Assembly (NCBI GenBank): GCA_025153775.1
Contig: JAOALC010000003.1
Location: 587,777 to 651,776, forward strand
DNA from: SAR92 clade bacterium H231
Lineage (GTDB): Bacteria; Pseudomonadota; Gammaproteobacteria; Pseudomonadales; Porticoccaceae
Direction of reading: 5' to 3'
DNA: 64,000 bases
Part shown: one piece after another, positions 31,490 through 40,729 of the stretch
How the letters are laid out: each line of letters begins with the position of its first letter
How positions within the stretch are numbered: the first letter of the stretch is position 1
Position numbers and translations under genes: made by a program
Notes under the pieces: generated by a model
Seen by the model: the letters and a program-made list of their open reading frames with translations, nothing else
The model's database searches: none
Told to the model about the DNA's origin: nothing

Positions 31490-31834
31490 ATGTCTGACGA
31501 CGAAAATACCCTAAAGGTTCTTAAAATACTTGAGAAGCATCCGGAGCTTACCCAGAGAGAGCTGGCTGCGGAGCTTGGTGTGAGCCTAGGTAAAACTCAT
31601 TACCTGCTGAAGTCCTTGGTTGATATTGGCTTGGTGAAGCTGGATAACTTCCAGCGATCAAATAATAAGTGGGGCTATGCTTATCTGCTGACGCCCAAGG
31701 GTCTGGCGGAAAAGGCAGCTATCACGGTTCGCTTCCTGGCTCGAAAGCAGGTCGAGTATAAGCGGCTTGAGCAAGAGATTGAGTCGCTGAAGTCTGAGGT
31801 GGATGGGGTTGCCTCTAGGGCCGATGGCCGATAA
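31490..31834 (+). CDS. MarR-family EPS-associated transcriptional regulator
   Basis: The 114-residue protein has a winged helix at about 8-75: T-Q-R-E-L-A-A-E-L-G-V-S-L-G-K-T-H-Y-L-L-K recognition region, G-L-V-K-L, and a wing with G-Y-A-Y-L-L-T-P-K-G. A C-terminal coiled helix (K-R-L-E-Q-E-I-E-S-L-K) probably dimerises. It matches the short MarR-type regulators found at the head of exopolysaccharide clusters (TIGR04176 type, by recollection). As the first gene after the ops leader, it may autoregulate the cluster. Confidence 0.85.
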   Translation: MSDDENTLKVLKILEKHPELTQRELAAELGVSLGKTHYLLKSLVDIGLVKLDNFQRSNNKWGYAYLLTPKGLAEKAAITVRFLARKQVEYKRLEQEIESLKSEVDGVASRADGR

Positions 31835-31885
31835 TAGCTTGTGCAGAAGGTTTAAATCAATTCAACAAACGGAAGCATTAACATT

Positions 31886-32881
31886 TTGAAAAAGTATCAG
31901 ATTTATGGCATAGGCGCAGCACTTGTGGATACTGAGGTGGTGGTGTCTGACGAATTTTTGGCTGAAGCAAGCATAGATAAAGGTGTTATGACGCTTGTCG
32001 ACCAGGCGCGGCAGGCTGATATCTTGGTATCCCTGAGTACCCATGATGTTCATATGATGCGCAAGTGTGGCGGCTCTGCCTGCAACTCAGTGGTTGCGGC
32101 GAGCAGTTTTGGTGCAAGTGCGTTTTTTAGTGGCAAGGTCGCGGATGATGCTGATGGCGAGCTGTTTGTGCATGACCTCAGTGAGGCCGGCGTAGATGTT
32201 CCCTCGATTGGTCCGGAGCCTGGTGTGACCGGGAAGTGCTTGGTTATGGTTACCAGCGACGCCGAGAGAACCATGAATACCTACCTGGGTGCCAGCGAGG
32301 CTCTGTCTGGGCGAGAGATCGATAAGGCTGCGCTGATCAATTCAGAATGGTTCTATGTGGAAGGCTACCTTGTGACGGATGATGCACGATCGTCGGTTAT
32401 TCAGGAGGCGGTGGCCCTAGCAAAGACCAAGGGCGTCAAGGTGGCCCTCAGCCTGTCTGACCCTTTTGTGGCGCAGGTGTTTGGTGAAAACTTGCGGGCA
32501 GTGATCGGCGAGGGCGTCGACCATATTTTCTGCAATAAGGATGAGGCGGTCGCCTTTACTGAGACCGACAGCATTGAAGAGGCTTTTGAGGCCCTGAAAC
32601 GATATACAAAAACCTTTGCCGTGACTGATGGCGGCAATGGCGCATTTGTCTTTGATGGTGAGACAATGATCAAGTCGCCCGGTGTTGCCGCCGACGCAGT
32701 TGATACCAATGGTGCTGGTGATATGTTTGCGGGCGCCTTTTTGTATGCGGTGACTGCGGGCCGTGATTTCAAATGGGCGGCAGAATTAGCCAATGAGTCC
32801 GCGGCGAGGGTGGTCGGGCAGTTTGGTCCTAGGCTTGATGCGATAGAGTTTGATTCTATCAAGGCGAAGTTTGGAATCTAG
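31886..32881 (+). CDS. PfkB-family sugar/nucleoside kinase (adenosine-kinase-like)
   Basis: The 331-residue ribokinase-fold protein has the PfkB N-terminal G-G-S-A-C-N-S-V-V-A-A motif and the C-terminal D273-T-N-G-A-G-D279, where D279 is the catalytic base and the Gly-rich loop binds ATP. The overall pattern (Y-G-I-G-A-A-L-V-D at the start) is that of adenosine-kinase-like PfkB proteins. TTG 31886 is the start; no better codon precedes the fold. Composition is host-like and GC-richer than the genes after 34.4 kb. It lies between the EPS regulator and manC. A link to polysaccharide synthesis is not evident, and adenosine or a cluster sugar are possible substrates. Confidence 0.8.
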   Translation: MKKYQIYGIGAALVDTEVVVSDEFLAEASIDKGVMTLVDQARQADILVSLSTHDVHMMRKCGGSACNSVVAASSFGASAFFSGKVADDADGELFVHDLSEAGVDVPSIGPEPGVTGKCLVMVTSDAERTMNTYLGASEALSGREIDKAALINSEWFYVEGYLVTDDARSSVIQEAVALAKTKGVKVALSLSDPFVAQVFGENLRAVIGEGVDHIFCNKDEAVAFTETDSIEEAFEALKRYTKTFAVTDGGNGAFVFDGETMIKSPGVAADAVDTNGAGDMFAGAFLYAVTAGRDFKWAAELANESAARVVGQFGPRLDAIEFDSIKAKFGI

Positions 32882-32897
32882 CCTTTGATAAAGGCTA
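32879..32897 (+). terminator. Weak hairpin after the PfkB kinase gene
   Basis: TAGCCTTT, loop GAT, AAAGGCTA is a perfect 8-bp stem overlapping the kinase stop codon and followed by TTAT. The short T run makes it a pause or mRNA-stabilising hairpin rather than a strong terminator. Confidence 0.4.
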
Positions 32898-33007
32898 TTA
32901 TCGGAATCTAGAGAGCTTGATTTTTGAAGTTTCTGACGATTATAAAAGAACAGTGAAGCTTAAAACGCATTCCGTTTGAGTTGATTAACTTACAAAAGGG
33001 GTTTCAT

Positions 33008-34399
33008 ATGGGCATTTGTCCGGTCATCATGGCAGGAGGATCTGGTACGCGACTGTGGCCGCTCTCGCGCGCGGCGCACCCTAAACAGTTTCTTAAGTTG
33101 CATGGTGAAGACACTATGCTTCAGGCGACGGTCAAGCGACTTTCGGGGCTAAATACTCAAGGCTCAATAACTATTTGTAATGAGGAACACAGATTCTTAG
33201 TTGCAGAGCAGCTTCGTGAGCTTGATAAGCAAGGGTCCATTATTCTTGAGCCAGTTGGCCGTAATACCGCACCTGCTATTGCGCTGGCTGCGTTAACTGC
33301 TAACGATGATCCATTGCTGCTGGTCCTTGCTGCTGACCATGTTATACAAGACGAAGCAGCTTTCCATGCGGCTGTGATGCGAGCGACCCCTCTTGCAGAA
33401 GCTGGGAAACTCGTAACTTTTGGGATTGTGCCCGCCCAACCGCACACAGGCTATGGCTACATTAGGCGGGGCAAAGATCTAGGTGAAGGTTTTGAGGTAG
33501 ACGCGTTTGTGGAAAAGCCAAGTTCAGATGTCGCCCAGGATTACTTTTCATCAGGGGACTACTACTGGAATAGTGGTATGTTCTTATTCAGGGCAAGCAA
33601 CTATCTTGAAGAGCTAAAAAAGTTCCGTCCCGACATTCTGGAGCAATGTAAGGCATCAGTGATGGAGATTAAGGCTGATTTTGATTTTTTGCGAATTAAT
33701 AGAGAAATGTTTGAGTCATGCGCTGCTGAATCTGTCGATTATGCTGTGATGGAGAAAACCTCACGCGCAGTTGTTGTGCCGATGGATGCTGGTTGGAGTG
33801 ACATAGGCTCTTGGTCATCACTTTGGGATATTAGTGAAAAGGATGGGGAAGGTAATTCCATTCATGGTGATGTAGTCCTTCATAATACGCATAACTCCTA
33901 TGTAAGAACGGATGATAAGTTGGTGACGGCTATCGGCGTGGACGAATTAGTTATAATTGCGACTAAAGATACTCTTATGGTTGCTCATAAAAATTGTGCT
34001 CAAGATGTAAAAATCATCACTGAAATGTTGAAGGCGAATTCACGGAGCGAGTGGGAGTTAAGTCGTGAAGTTTATCGGCCATGGGGAAAGTATGATTCTA
34101 TTGATAGCGGCGAAGGCTATCAGGTCAAACGAATTACTGTTAAGCCGGGTGCTAAATTAAGCGTACAAATGCATCACCATAGAGCGGAACATTGGGTCGT
34201 GGTAGGTGGATCTGCAATGGTAACAAGCGGAGGTAAAACGTTTTTACTTTCAGTGAATGAGTCTACTTACATACCCATCGGTGTTGTGCATGCTCTTGAG
34301 AACCCAGGAAATATTAATCTTGAATTAATAGAGGTTCAGTCCGGGAGTTACCTTGGTGAAGATGATATTGTTAGGTTTGAAGATCGTTATGGTCGATAG
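33008..34399 (+). CDS. manC: Mannose-1-phosphate guanylyltransferase / mannose-6-phosphate isomerase
   Basis: The protein is about 463 residues from ATG 33008, supported by AAAAGGGG seven bases upstream (a TTG at 32981 is discarded). The N-terminal nucleotidyltransferase has [14 protein letters not shown] and P-K-Q-F. F-V-E-K-P and W-N-S-G-M-F-L-F follow. The C-terminal type II phosphomannose isomerase cupin has R-P-W-G-K-Y and [10 protein letters not shown]. It makes fructose-6-P-derived mannose-6-P and GDP-mannose, working with ManB (12041) and supplying Gmd. Confidence 0.94.
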   Translation: MGICPVIMAGGSGTRLWPLSRAAHPKQFLKLHGEDTMLQATVKRLSGLNTQGSITICNEEHRFLVAEQLRELDKQGSIILEPVGRNTAPAIALAALTANDDPLLLVLAADHVIQDEAAFHAAVMRATPLAEAGKLVTFGIVPAQPHTGYGYIRRGKDLGEGFEVDAFVEKPSSDVAQDYFSSGDYYWNSGMFLFRASNYLEELKKFRPDILEQCKASVMEIKADFDFLRINREMFESCAAESVDYAVMEKTSRAVVVPMDAGWSDIGSWSSLWDISEKDGEGNSIHGDVVLHNTHNSYVRTDDKLVTAIGVDELVIIATKDTLMVAHKNCAQDVKIITEMLKANSRSEWELSREVYRPWGKYDSIDSGEGYQVKRITVKPGAKLSVQMHHHRAEHWVVVGGSAMVTSGGKTFLLSVNESTYIPIGVVHALENPGNINLELIEVQSGSYLGEDDIVRFEDRYGR

Positions 34400-34450
34400 A
34401 TTTGACTGACTATGACTTATTTTAAATTGAATCTGGGAGAGTTTTGAAAA

Positions 34451-34492
34451 ATGAAAAAGGCCTTGATTGCTGGAGTTTCAGGTTAAGATGGC
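34451..34492 (+). pseudogene. gmd: gmd 5' remnant
   Basis: The frame from ATG 34451 reads M-K-K-A-L-I-A-G-V-S-G-stop-D-G, matching the first residues of the intact Gmd at 35856 ([14 protein letters not shown]) with Gln turned into TAA. The upstream TTGAAAAATGAAAAA is shared with the intact gene. It shows that gmd once followed manC directly, before a segment of about 1.4 kb with an FkbM gene and another gmd start came in. Confidence 0.85.
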
Positions 34493-34525
34493 TTCAATAA
34501 AGTTTTATAAAAAAGAGGAAATATA

Positions 34526-35455
34526 ATGTTTCGCACAATAAGATGGGTAAAGAATGTTTTGCTCCCTCATAAAGTCAAGTTCGCTGATGTAAACTCGCTG
34601 GGAAAAGGTAGAACCTATCTAGAGCGATATCGAGAAATTGTAATGGATCCTTTGAATATCTTGATTAATCGCGCACCCAATGCTGGGTATATTGATCAAG
34701 ATGGCGATGTTATTCTTCATAATGGGAACTCGGTTGCAATCTCTGGTGCTAACGCTTACTACGGATCTTTTAGTGACATATTGATAATTAACAGAGGTGT
34801 TCATGAGCCATTGGAGGAATATTGTTTTCAAATGCTTTTGAATAAAATGAAAACTGACTCCCCCAAAATGATAGAATTAGGGGCCTACTGGTCACACTAT
34901 TCGATGTGGCTGTCCAAGGAAAAACTCTCTGCTGAGTGCATCATGGTGGAGCCCGATGCTAAGAATTTGGAAGCTGGAAAGAGAAATTTCAGAAAGAATG
35001 GATACGAAGGTGAATTTATACAAAAAATAGTAGGTGAGGGTGGCTTTAAGGTCGATGATTTTTTAGACGAGCGCTCGATGAAGAAACTAGAAATATTGCA
35101 TTCAGACATTCAAGGTTTTGAGGTAGATATGTTGGATGGCGCTCGACAATCTTTGGAAGCTAAGAAAATTGATTACTTGTTTATTTCAACTCACTCCGAT
35201 GAGCTTCATAATGAAGTGCTGTCTAAATTAGAGGCGGCCGATTATTTGGTAGAGATTTCGTCAGGATTTTCTGAGCATACAACAAGTTCAGATGGGTTTA
35301 TTTTTGCAAGTTCTCCGTTGGTTTCGCGTGTTTTTGCAGGTTTTTCGCCTCTAGGACGGTCAGAATTATTACATTTAAGTTCTATGGATTTGGTCAATTA
35401 TCTAGATCATGTTGGTTTGGAACTTGAGGATAAAAGTGGATTAAAAGAAGTTTAA
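34526..35455 (+). CDS. FkbM-family methyltransferase (first of two)
   Basis: The 309-residue protein has a SAM-dependent fold with M-I-E-L-G-A-Y-W-S-H-Y-S-M-W as motif I, I-M-V-E-P-D-A-K-N-L as motif II and L-H-S-D-I-Q-G-F-E as the FkbM signature, followed by V-D-M-L-D-G-A. Such enzymes methylate sugar hydroxyls in polysaccharides. AGAGGAAATATA precedes ATG 34526. The gene is clearly AT-rich and lies between the gmd remnant and the intact gmd, so it was probably imported as a cassette. Confidence 0.8.
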   Translation: MFRTIRWVKNVLLPHKVKFADVNSLGKGRTYLERYREIVMDPLNILINRAPNAGYIDQDGDVILHNGNSVAISGANAYYGSFSDILIINRGVHEPLEEYCFQMLLNKMKTDSPKMIELGAYWSHYSMWLSKEKLSAECIMVEPDAKNLEAGKRNFRKNGYEGEFIQKIVGEGGFKVDDFLDERSMKKLEILHSDIQGFEVDMLDGARQSLEAKKIDYLFISTHSDELHNEVLSKLEAADYLVEISSGFSEHTTSSDGFIFASSPLVSRVFAGFSPLGRSELLHLSSMDLVNYLDHVGLELEDKSGLKEV

Positions 35456-35855
35456 TGACGAAAAATTTATGTCGTTGCTCTTTGATTTGCAGCACGGAAC
35501 TATTTAGAAGGGTGATTTATGGCGTATCTGTGTATGGTAAATTGCTTCCCCAAACCTTTGTGTGAACGGATTCTAATCAGCTACGAAAAATATTTATTGT
35601 AAGTGCTGATAATTGGTGAAATTTTCAAAAAAAATCCAGAAATTTTGAGTGGGGTAGTAAACCGTAGATTGAATTCTATGGGATGTAGTTTGCAAAGTTA
35701 AAAATAATTTTAAGTCATAAGTTGGGTTATAAAAACTATTTTTATTCAAGGCATAAGGAATCAGAGGCATAACGTTATATGAATTTTGGTCTAAATGAGA
35801 TGGCCGTTGACTTGTTCCATTTTTTGGGATGGATTGTAAAAAGGAAACTTGAAAA
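35456..35855. other. 400-bp AT-rich gap before gmd, no gene found
   Basis: No open frame longer than about 27 codons with a ribosome site is visible. The DNA is strongly AT-rich. It may contain the promoter for gmd-fcl or decayed sequence left by insertion of the FkbM segment. The last bases before gmd repeat the TTGAAAAATG context found at the remnant. Confidence 0.6.
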
Positions 35856-36941
35856 ATGAAAAAAGCATTGATTACTGGAATTACAGGACAAGATGGGGCC
35901 TATCTGGCGGAGTTTCTTTTAGGAAAAGGATATGAAGTCCATGGTATTAAACGCCGTGCATCATCTTTCAACACTGAGCGGATTGATCATATTTACGAAG
36001 ATCCTCATTTAGAATCGCAGAATTTTTTTCTGCATTACGGCGATCTTGCCGATTCCTCAAATCTTATCCGTATCATCTCCGAAGTACAGCCAGATGAAGT
36101 TTACAATCTGGGTGCCCAATCGCATGTGGCTGTAAGTTTTGAGGTGCCAGAATATACGGCTGATGTGGATGCTATGGGAACGCTTCGGTTACTAGAGGCT
36201 ATTAGGTTTTTAGGGTTAGAAAAGAAAACCCGATTTTATCAAGCCTCAACGTCAGAGCTCTACGGCTTGATACAAGAAACTCCACAAAAAGAAACAACGC
36301 CATTTTACCCGCGTTCACCCTATGCAACTGCTAAGTTGTATGCCTATTGGATCACCGTAAATTACCGGGAGGCCTATGACATGTATGCCTGCAATGGGAT
36401 TTTGTTTAATCATGAATCACCAATACGCGGTGAAACGTTCGTCACCCGAAAAATCACTCGAGCATTAGCACGCATAGCGCTAGGTATGCAAAATTGTTTA
36501 TTCCTTGGCAATATGGATGCACTGCGTGACTGGGGGCATGCAAAAGACTATGTTGAAATGCAATGGCTCATGCTCCAACAAGATAAACCAGAAGATTTTT
36601 GTATCGCAACCGGCGTGCAATATTCAGTTCGTGACTTTGTAAATGCTGCCTATGATCATCTCGATAAAAAGATTCGTTGGGAAGGCAAGGGTGCAAATGA
36701 AAAAGGTTATGACACGGAAACAGGTAATTGTATAGTCGCAGTGGATAAGCGTTATTTCCGCCCAGCAGAAGTAGAATCACTCTTAGGCGACTCGACCAAA
36801 GCAAAAGAAAAATTAGGATGGGTACCCAAAATAACTTTTGAAGAAATGGTTCACGAAATGATGGAGCATGATCTGATGATTGCCAAACGTGATTCATTGG
36901 CCAAAGAGCACGGCTATGCCGTGCGCGACTATAACGAGTAA
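35856..36941 (+). CDS. gmd: GDP-mannose 4,6-dehydratase
   Basis: The 361-residue SDR enzyme has the nucleotide motif [11 protein letters not shown] and [22 protein letters not shown] precedes the catalytic Y-A-T-A-K, and [15 protein letters not shown] completes the Gmd pattern. It converts GDP-mannose to GDP-4-keto-6-deoxymannose. Its stop overlaps the fcl start (TAATG). With fcl it gives GDP-L-fucose. A dead copy of its 5' end lies 1.4 kb upstream. Confidence 0.95.
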   Translation: MKKALITGITGQDGAYLAEFLLGKGYEVHGIKRRASSFNTERIDHIYEDPHLESQNFFLHYGDLADSSNLIRIISEVQPDEVYNLGAQSHVAVSFEVPEYTADVDAMGTLRLLEAIRFLGLEKKTRFYQASTSELYGLIQETPQKETTPFYPRSPYATAKLYAYWITVNYREAYDMYACNGILFNHESPIRGETFVTRKITRALARIALGMQNCLFLGNMDALRDWGHAKDYVEMQWLMLQQDKPEDFCIATGVQYSVRDFVNAAYDHLDKKIRWEGKGANEKGYDTETGNCIVAVDKRYFRPAEVESLLGDSTKAKEKLGWVPKITFEEMVHEMMEHDLMIAKRDSLAKEHGYAVRDYNE

Positions 36942-37930
36942 TGGGTAAAGCCATGCTTAATACAAGATCAAAAATATATGTGGCAGGCCATCTAGGCTTA
37001 GTTGGCTCAGCAATTGTCCGTAAATTGATGGCTGATGGCTATGGTGAAAGTAACATTGTCACTTGTACTCATAGCGAATTAGATTTAACTAACCAGCAAG
37101 AGGTTAAAGACTTTTTTCAAAGTACAAGAATTGACTTCGTAATTCTTGCTGCCGCAAAAGTGGGTGGTATAAATGCAAATAATACTTACCCAGCAGAATT
37201 TATTTATCAAAACCTCATGATACAAAGTAATGTCATTCATGAAGCCTACTTGGCGCAAGTAGAAAAACTTCTTTTTCTTGGTAGCTCCTGTATATACCCG
37301 CGTATGGTTAACCAGCCGATGTCGGAGTCAGCAATGCTTACAGGTGTGCTCGAGCCAACCAATGAGCCATATGCATTAGCCAAGATCGCCGGGATAAAAT
37401 TATGTGAGTCTTATAATCGCCAATATGGGACAGACTACCGTAGCGTAATGCCCACTAATCTTTATGGTTTAAATGATAATTTCGATTTAGAAAATAGCCA
37501 CGTAATTCCGGCCTTAATGCGGAAAGTTCACGAAGCAAAACTTCAGGGAAGCAGTAATGTGGAAGTATGGGGTACAGGGAAGGTCATGCGTGAGTTTCTC
37601 TATGTTGACGATATGGCAGAGGCTTCACTTTATGTGCTAGGGCTAGATAAACAAATATTCGCAGCTCACACGGAACCCATGTTATCGCATATCAATGTTG
37701 GTTCTGGTGTTGATGTCACTATCAGAGAGCTGGCAGAAACCATTGTTGAAGTGGTTGGCTTCGAAGGTGAATTAAAATTTGATATCAGTAAGCCAGATGG
37801 AGCACCAAGAAAACTTTTGAACATAGACAGGCTTAAAAAACTTGGTTGGCAAGCAAGACACTCCCTCAAAGAAGGGCTCACTGAAACCTATGGGTGGTAT
37901 CTTAAAAATATCATGGATGTAAGGAGTTGA
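36941..37930 (+). CDS. fcl: GDP-L-fucose synthase
   Basis: The 329-residue epimerase/reductase has [22 protein letters not shown] and N-L-M-I-Q-S-N-V-I. The catalytic residues lie in L-G-S-S-C-I-Y-P and Y-A-L-A-K-I-A-G. It turns the Gmd product into GDP-L-fucose using NADPH. ATG 36941 overlaps the gmd stop; ATG 36953 is possible and would give a start closer to the NADP motif. Confidence 0.94.
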   Translation: MGKAMLNTRSKIYVAGHLGLVGSAIVRKLMADGYGESNIVTCTHSELDLTNQQEVKDFFQSTRIDFVILAAAKVGGINANNTYPAEFIYQNLMIQSNVIHEAYLAQVEKLLFLGSSCIYPRMVNQPMSESAMLTGVLEPTNEPYALAKIAGIKLCESYNRQYGTDYRSVMPTNLYGLNDNFDLENSHVIPALMRKVHEAKLQGSSNVEVWGTGKVMREFLYVDDMAEASLYVLGLDKQIFAAHTEPMLSHINVGSGVDVTIRELAETIVEVVGFEGELKFDISKPDGAPRKLLNIDRLKKLGWQARHSLKEGLTETYGWYLKNIMDVRS

Positions 37931-38055
37931 TTAAGACGTATGAGCCAGGAGATCTGCTGGGTTTTCCGGATGATGCAAGGATGTCTAACTGCGCTGTGGT
38001 GGTTATCGCGGTGGGCTGCCCCAATTTGCAGTTTAATTCATTTGAAATAGATTGA
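37927..38055 (+). other. Short open frame between fcl and wzx, possible gene remnant
   Basis: An open frame of about 42 codons from TTG 37927 reads Y-E-P-G-D-L-L-G-F-P-D-D-A-R and then less ordered sequence. The L-G-F-P-D-D-A-R stretch recalls the N-terminus of ChbG/YdjC-type polysaccharide deacetylases, but the next conserved part is missing. If real, it is a decayed fragment. It lies at a probable recombination point between fcl and wzx. Confidence 0.3.
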
Positions 38056-38058
38056 GCT

Positions 38059-39591
38059 TTGTTTAATTCACGTCGGCTAATCGGAAATGCTACTGTTTCT
38101 GTCATTCAAGCACTCATATCTGGGTTGGTACTGTTCTTTCTTTACCGATACGTAATTGCTTATTTGGGTTTAGAAAAACTTGGTTTGTGGTCTGTCGTGT
38201 TGGCGAGCACATCGGTCGCACGACTTAGTGACATGGGTCTGACGGGCAGTGTACTCAAGTTTGTAGCTCGTTACCGCGCGCGCAACGATGATGGACAGGC
38301 TGCAGAAGTTGTTCAGACTGCCGTGATTTCAATCGCATTGGCAATGGCAGTGATAATTTTTGCAGTGTACCCGTTTCTCGACAATGTATTGACGTTAGCT
38401 ATACCTGAGGAATCAATGCCGCAAGCATTGAGACTCCTACCATGGGCAGTTTTGTCATTATGGTTGGGTAGCGTAGCCAGTGTTTTTCAATCCGGACTAG
38501 ATGGTTGCCAGCGTATGGACATACGCAATATTTTGATGATTATTGGTAATCTATTATTCTTTGTCGCAGCTTTATGGTTGATACCCCGCTATGGCTTGGA
38601 TGGTTTGGCTATAGGGCAAGCAGGACAGGGACTGTTTCTGATCTTGGCTAGCTGGGCGATGTTGCGCCGGCAGATAATTTCATTACCTTGGGTGCCAGTT
38701 CATTGGTCAAAAGTCAAATTTAAAGAGATGTTTAGCTATGCGGTAAATTTTCAAATTAATACGATAGCGATTCTGCTATTTGAGCCAGTAATTAAATTAT
38801 TAATGAGCCGCTACGGTGGTCTTTCAAGTGCAGGGTTCTATGAAATGTCGAGTCAGTTAGTAACCAGGTTGCGTGCGTTGATTATCGCTGCTAGTCAGGC
38901 ATTGACTCCTGCTGTAGCTGATCTACATGAAATCGCTCCCGAAAAGAATCGAGGTCTTTATTTAAAATCTTATAGCATATTATTTTTTTGTGTCATTCCG
39001 TTTTATGGTGCAATTCTGATTTCTTTACCGCTGGTTTCTGTATTGTGGATTGGACAACTTGAAAGTCAGTTTTTATTGTTTGGTATGTGGCTCATTGCGG
39101 GCTGGGCAATGAATACTTTGGCGGGTCCAGCTTATTTCTTCAATCTTGGCACGGGTGATCTGGGTTGGAATTCAGTTGCACATGTTTCGATGGCTATATT
39201 GAATGTGTTACTTGGTTCATACCTCGGCCAAAGGTTTGGTGCGTTGGGAGTGGTAATCGGCTCAATGATCGCACTAATTTTTGCAAGTTTGTTTATTCTA
39301 TTTTTTTTCCATAAGAAGCAAAAAATATCATTCTGGAACCTTGTCCCCAAAGATCATCTAATTTTATTCCCGCCTGCAGTATTTTGCATCATATTTAGTG
39401 CATGGGCTTACAAAACTAATTGGTTTTTTGATAATGTCTTTCTAGGTGGGTGGATTGGGATTAGTCTGTATTTATTGCTTATTAGTGCAGCAATTTGGTC
39501 ACACTCATATAGAACTAAGTTGATTAAATTCGTCAGAAAGTATGTATTCAATGGAAATAGCAAAACACTTTCGTACTTTAAAAGAGATTGA
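38059..39591 (+). CDS. wzx: Wzx-type lipid-linked repeat-unit flippase
   Basis: The 510-residue protein has about 12-14 hydrophobic helices and the polysaccharide-synthesis MOP layout: G-L-E-K-L-G-L-W-S-V near the second helix, D-M-G-L-T-G-S-V-L-K-F-V, and R-Y-G-G-L-S-S-A-G-F-Y-E in the middle. It flips the undecaprenyl-linked oligosaccharide to the periplasm for Wzy. The start is TTG 38059 with no clear ribosome site, so an internal start cannot be ruled out. The end runs into the second FkbM gene. Confidence 0.87.
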   Translation: MFNSRRLIGNATVSVIQALISGLVLFFLYRYVIAYLGLEKLGLWSVVLASTSVARLSDMGLTGSVLKFVARYRARNDDGQAAEVVQTAVISIALAMAVIIFAVYPFLDNVLTLAIPEESMPQALRLLPWAVLSLWLGSVASVFQSGLDGCQRMDIRNILMIIGNLLFFVAALWLIPRYGLDGLAIGQAGQGLFLILASWAMLRRQIISLPWVPVHWSKVKFKEMFSYAVNFQINTIAILLFEPVIKLLMSRYGGLSSAGFYEMSSQLVTRLRALIIAASQALTPAVADLHEIAPEKNRGLYLKSYSILFFCVIPFYGAILISLPLVSVLWIGQLESQFLLFGMWLIAGWAMNTLAGPAYFFNLGTGDLGWNSVAHVSMAILNVLLGSYLGQRFGALGVVIGSMIALIFASLFILFFFHKKQKISFWNLVPKDHLILFPPAVFCIIFSAWAYKTNWFFDNVFLGGWIGISLYLLLISAAIWSHSYRTKLIKFVRKYVFNGNSKTLSYFKRD

Positions 39592-39596
39592 TAATT

Positions 39597-40376
39597 ATGC
39601 TTAAAAAAATTCGAAAGGTTGCTCGCCTAATTCAATTAAGGCTTAAATTTAAAGATGTTATCTATTATGGAGCGCCGTCATTTGTTCGGTTTCTTGGGAT
39701 TTCCCGTCGTAAAATTCGGAAAGGTTTCTATTCGCAGGTTGGACAAGATGAGTTAATCTTTACAGAATTTTTTAAGGGTATAGATTCGAAGGACTTTCCA
39801 AAATTATTTATCGACGTTGGGTGCAATCATCCATTTAAACACAGTAACTCTTATTTCTATGAAATGCATCAGGGTTTTAAAGTGCTGGCGATTGACGCGC
39901 TCCGTGAGAGCGGAAACCTATGGCGCACACATCGTCCAGAAGCTGAGTTTGTGGAATGTGCGGTAGGAAGTAGCGATGGCGAGGTGAGTTTTGATGTAAT
40001 TGAAGGTGAAGGCATTGATTCAATGTTTTCGTCTGTCAGCGGGGCATCAGAAAAGAAAAAGGTTTCAATAGCAGCCACAACTACCATCAGGACAGTCAAG
40101 GTTCGTCGCATATCTGACATTCTTGCTGAGCGTGATATTCATCGAGCTGGAATTGTCAGTATGGATGTTGAAGGATATGAGCTCCATGCCCTGCGCGGTA
40201 TCGATTTCAATGATTTTTTTTCGTACGTGTTCATTATAGAGAATAATGGAGAATTGGAGTTGGGTAACAATCAGATTAGAGATTTAATGATTAGCAATGG
40301 CTATATTTACTTCGCTAGGGTTTGGAATATGGATGATATCTTTATCCATCCGGAATTTTTTACCCTAGGTGAATAA
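39597..40376 (+). CDS. FkbM-family methyltransferase (second of two)
   Basis: The protein is about 259 residues from ATG 39597, just after the wzx stop; TTG 39588 would overlap it. Motifs are S-Q-V-G-Q-D-E-L-I-F, F-I-D-V-G-C-N-H-P (SAM site), L-A-I-D-A-L, C-A-V-G-S-S-D-G and S-M-D-V-E-G-Y-E-L-H-A-L-R-G, the classic FkbM end motif. It probably O-methylates a sugar of the repeat unit. It is only distantly like the FkbM protein at 34526. Confidence 0.82.
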   Translation: MLKKIRKVARLIQLRLKFKDVIYYGAPSFVRFLGISRRKIRKGFYSQVGQDELIFTEFFKGIDSKDFPKLFIDVGCNHPFKHSNSYFYEMHQGFKVLAIDALRESGNLWRTHRPEAEFVECAVGSSDGEVSFDVIEGEGIDSMFSSVSGASEKKKVSIAATTTIRTVKVRRISDILAERDIHRAGIVSMDVEGYELHALRGIDFNDFFSYVFIIENNGELELGNNQIRDLMISNGYIYFARVWNMDDIFIHPEFFTLGE

Positions 40377-40555
40377 TTACTTTTTTACAGCGATCTTCTA
40401 ATCTGGTGCAAGAAACTATTGGGCATGCAGGAGCTTGCAAATCATCGAGCTAGAAAAGATTGTTATATAGCCTTATTTTGTTGCCCGTGAATTTTGTCTA
40501 AATTTCAAGCATGCTGGGCGCCTAAGAAAAGTAATTAAATAGAAAACCAAGTTTC

Positions 40556-40729
40556 ATGAGTAAAATTCTAGAATCAAAAGTCTCTGTCGTCACAATTAGC
40601 CTTAATCAAGAATCTTTTATACAGCAGACTATTCGTTCCGTTCTATTGCAAGATTATGAAAATAATGTAAGGCATGTTCCTACCACTTTCATACCAACAA
40701 CTAAGAAGGTCCAACTATATGCTAAATAA
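40556..40729 (+). pseudogene. Truncated family 2 glycosyltransferase (N-terminal remnant)
   Basis: ATG 40556 opens 57 codons. The first 40 or so, with V-S-V-V-T-I-S-L-N-Q-E-S-F-I, T-I-R-S-V-L-L-Q and D-Y-E-N, are the start of a GT-A glycosyltransferase. The sequence then turns abruptly into the unrelated leader of pseB, losing the DXD region and all the rest. The joint falls at about 40665 and coincides with a jump in base composition, so it marks a recombination end point. The upstream gap 40377-40555 has no gene. Confidence 0.8.

Noticed and set aside
35519..35602. 27-codon frame in the gap before gmd
   Set aside because: Too short, no ribosome site and no recognisable motif.
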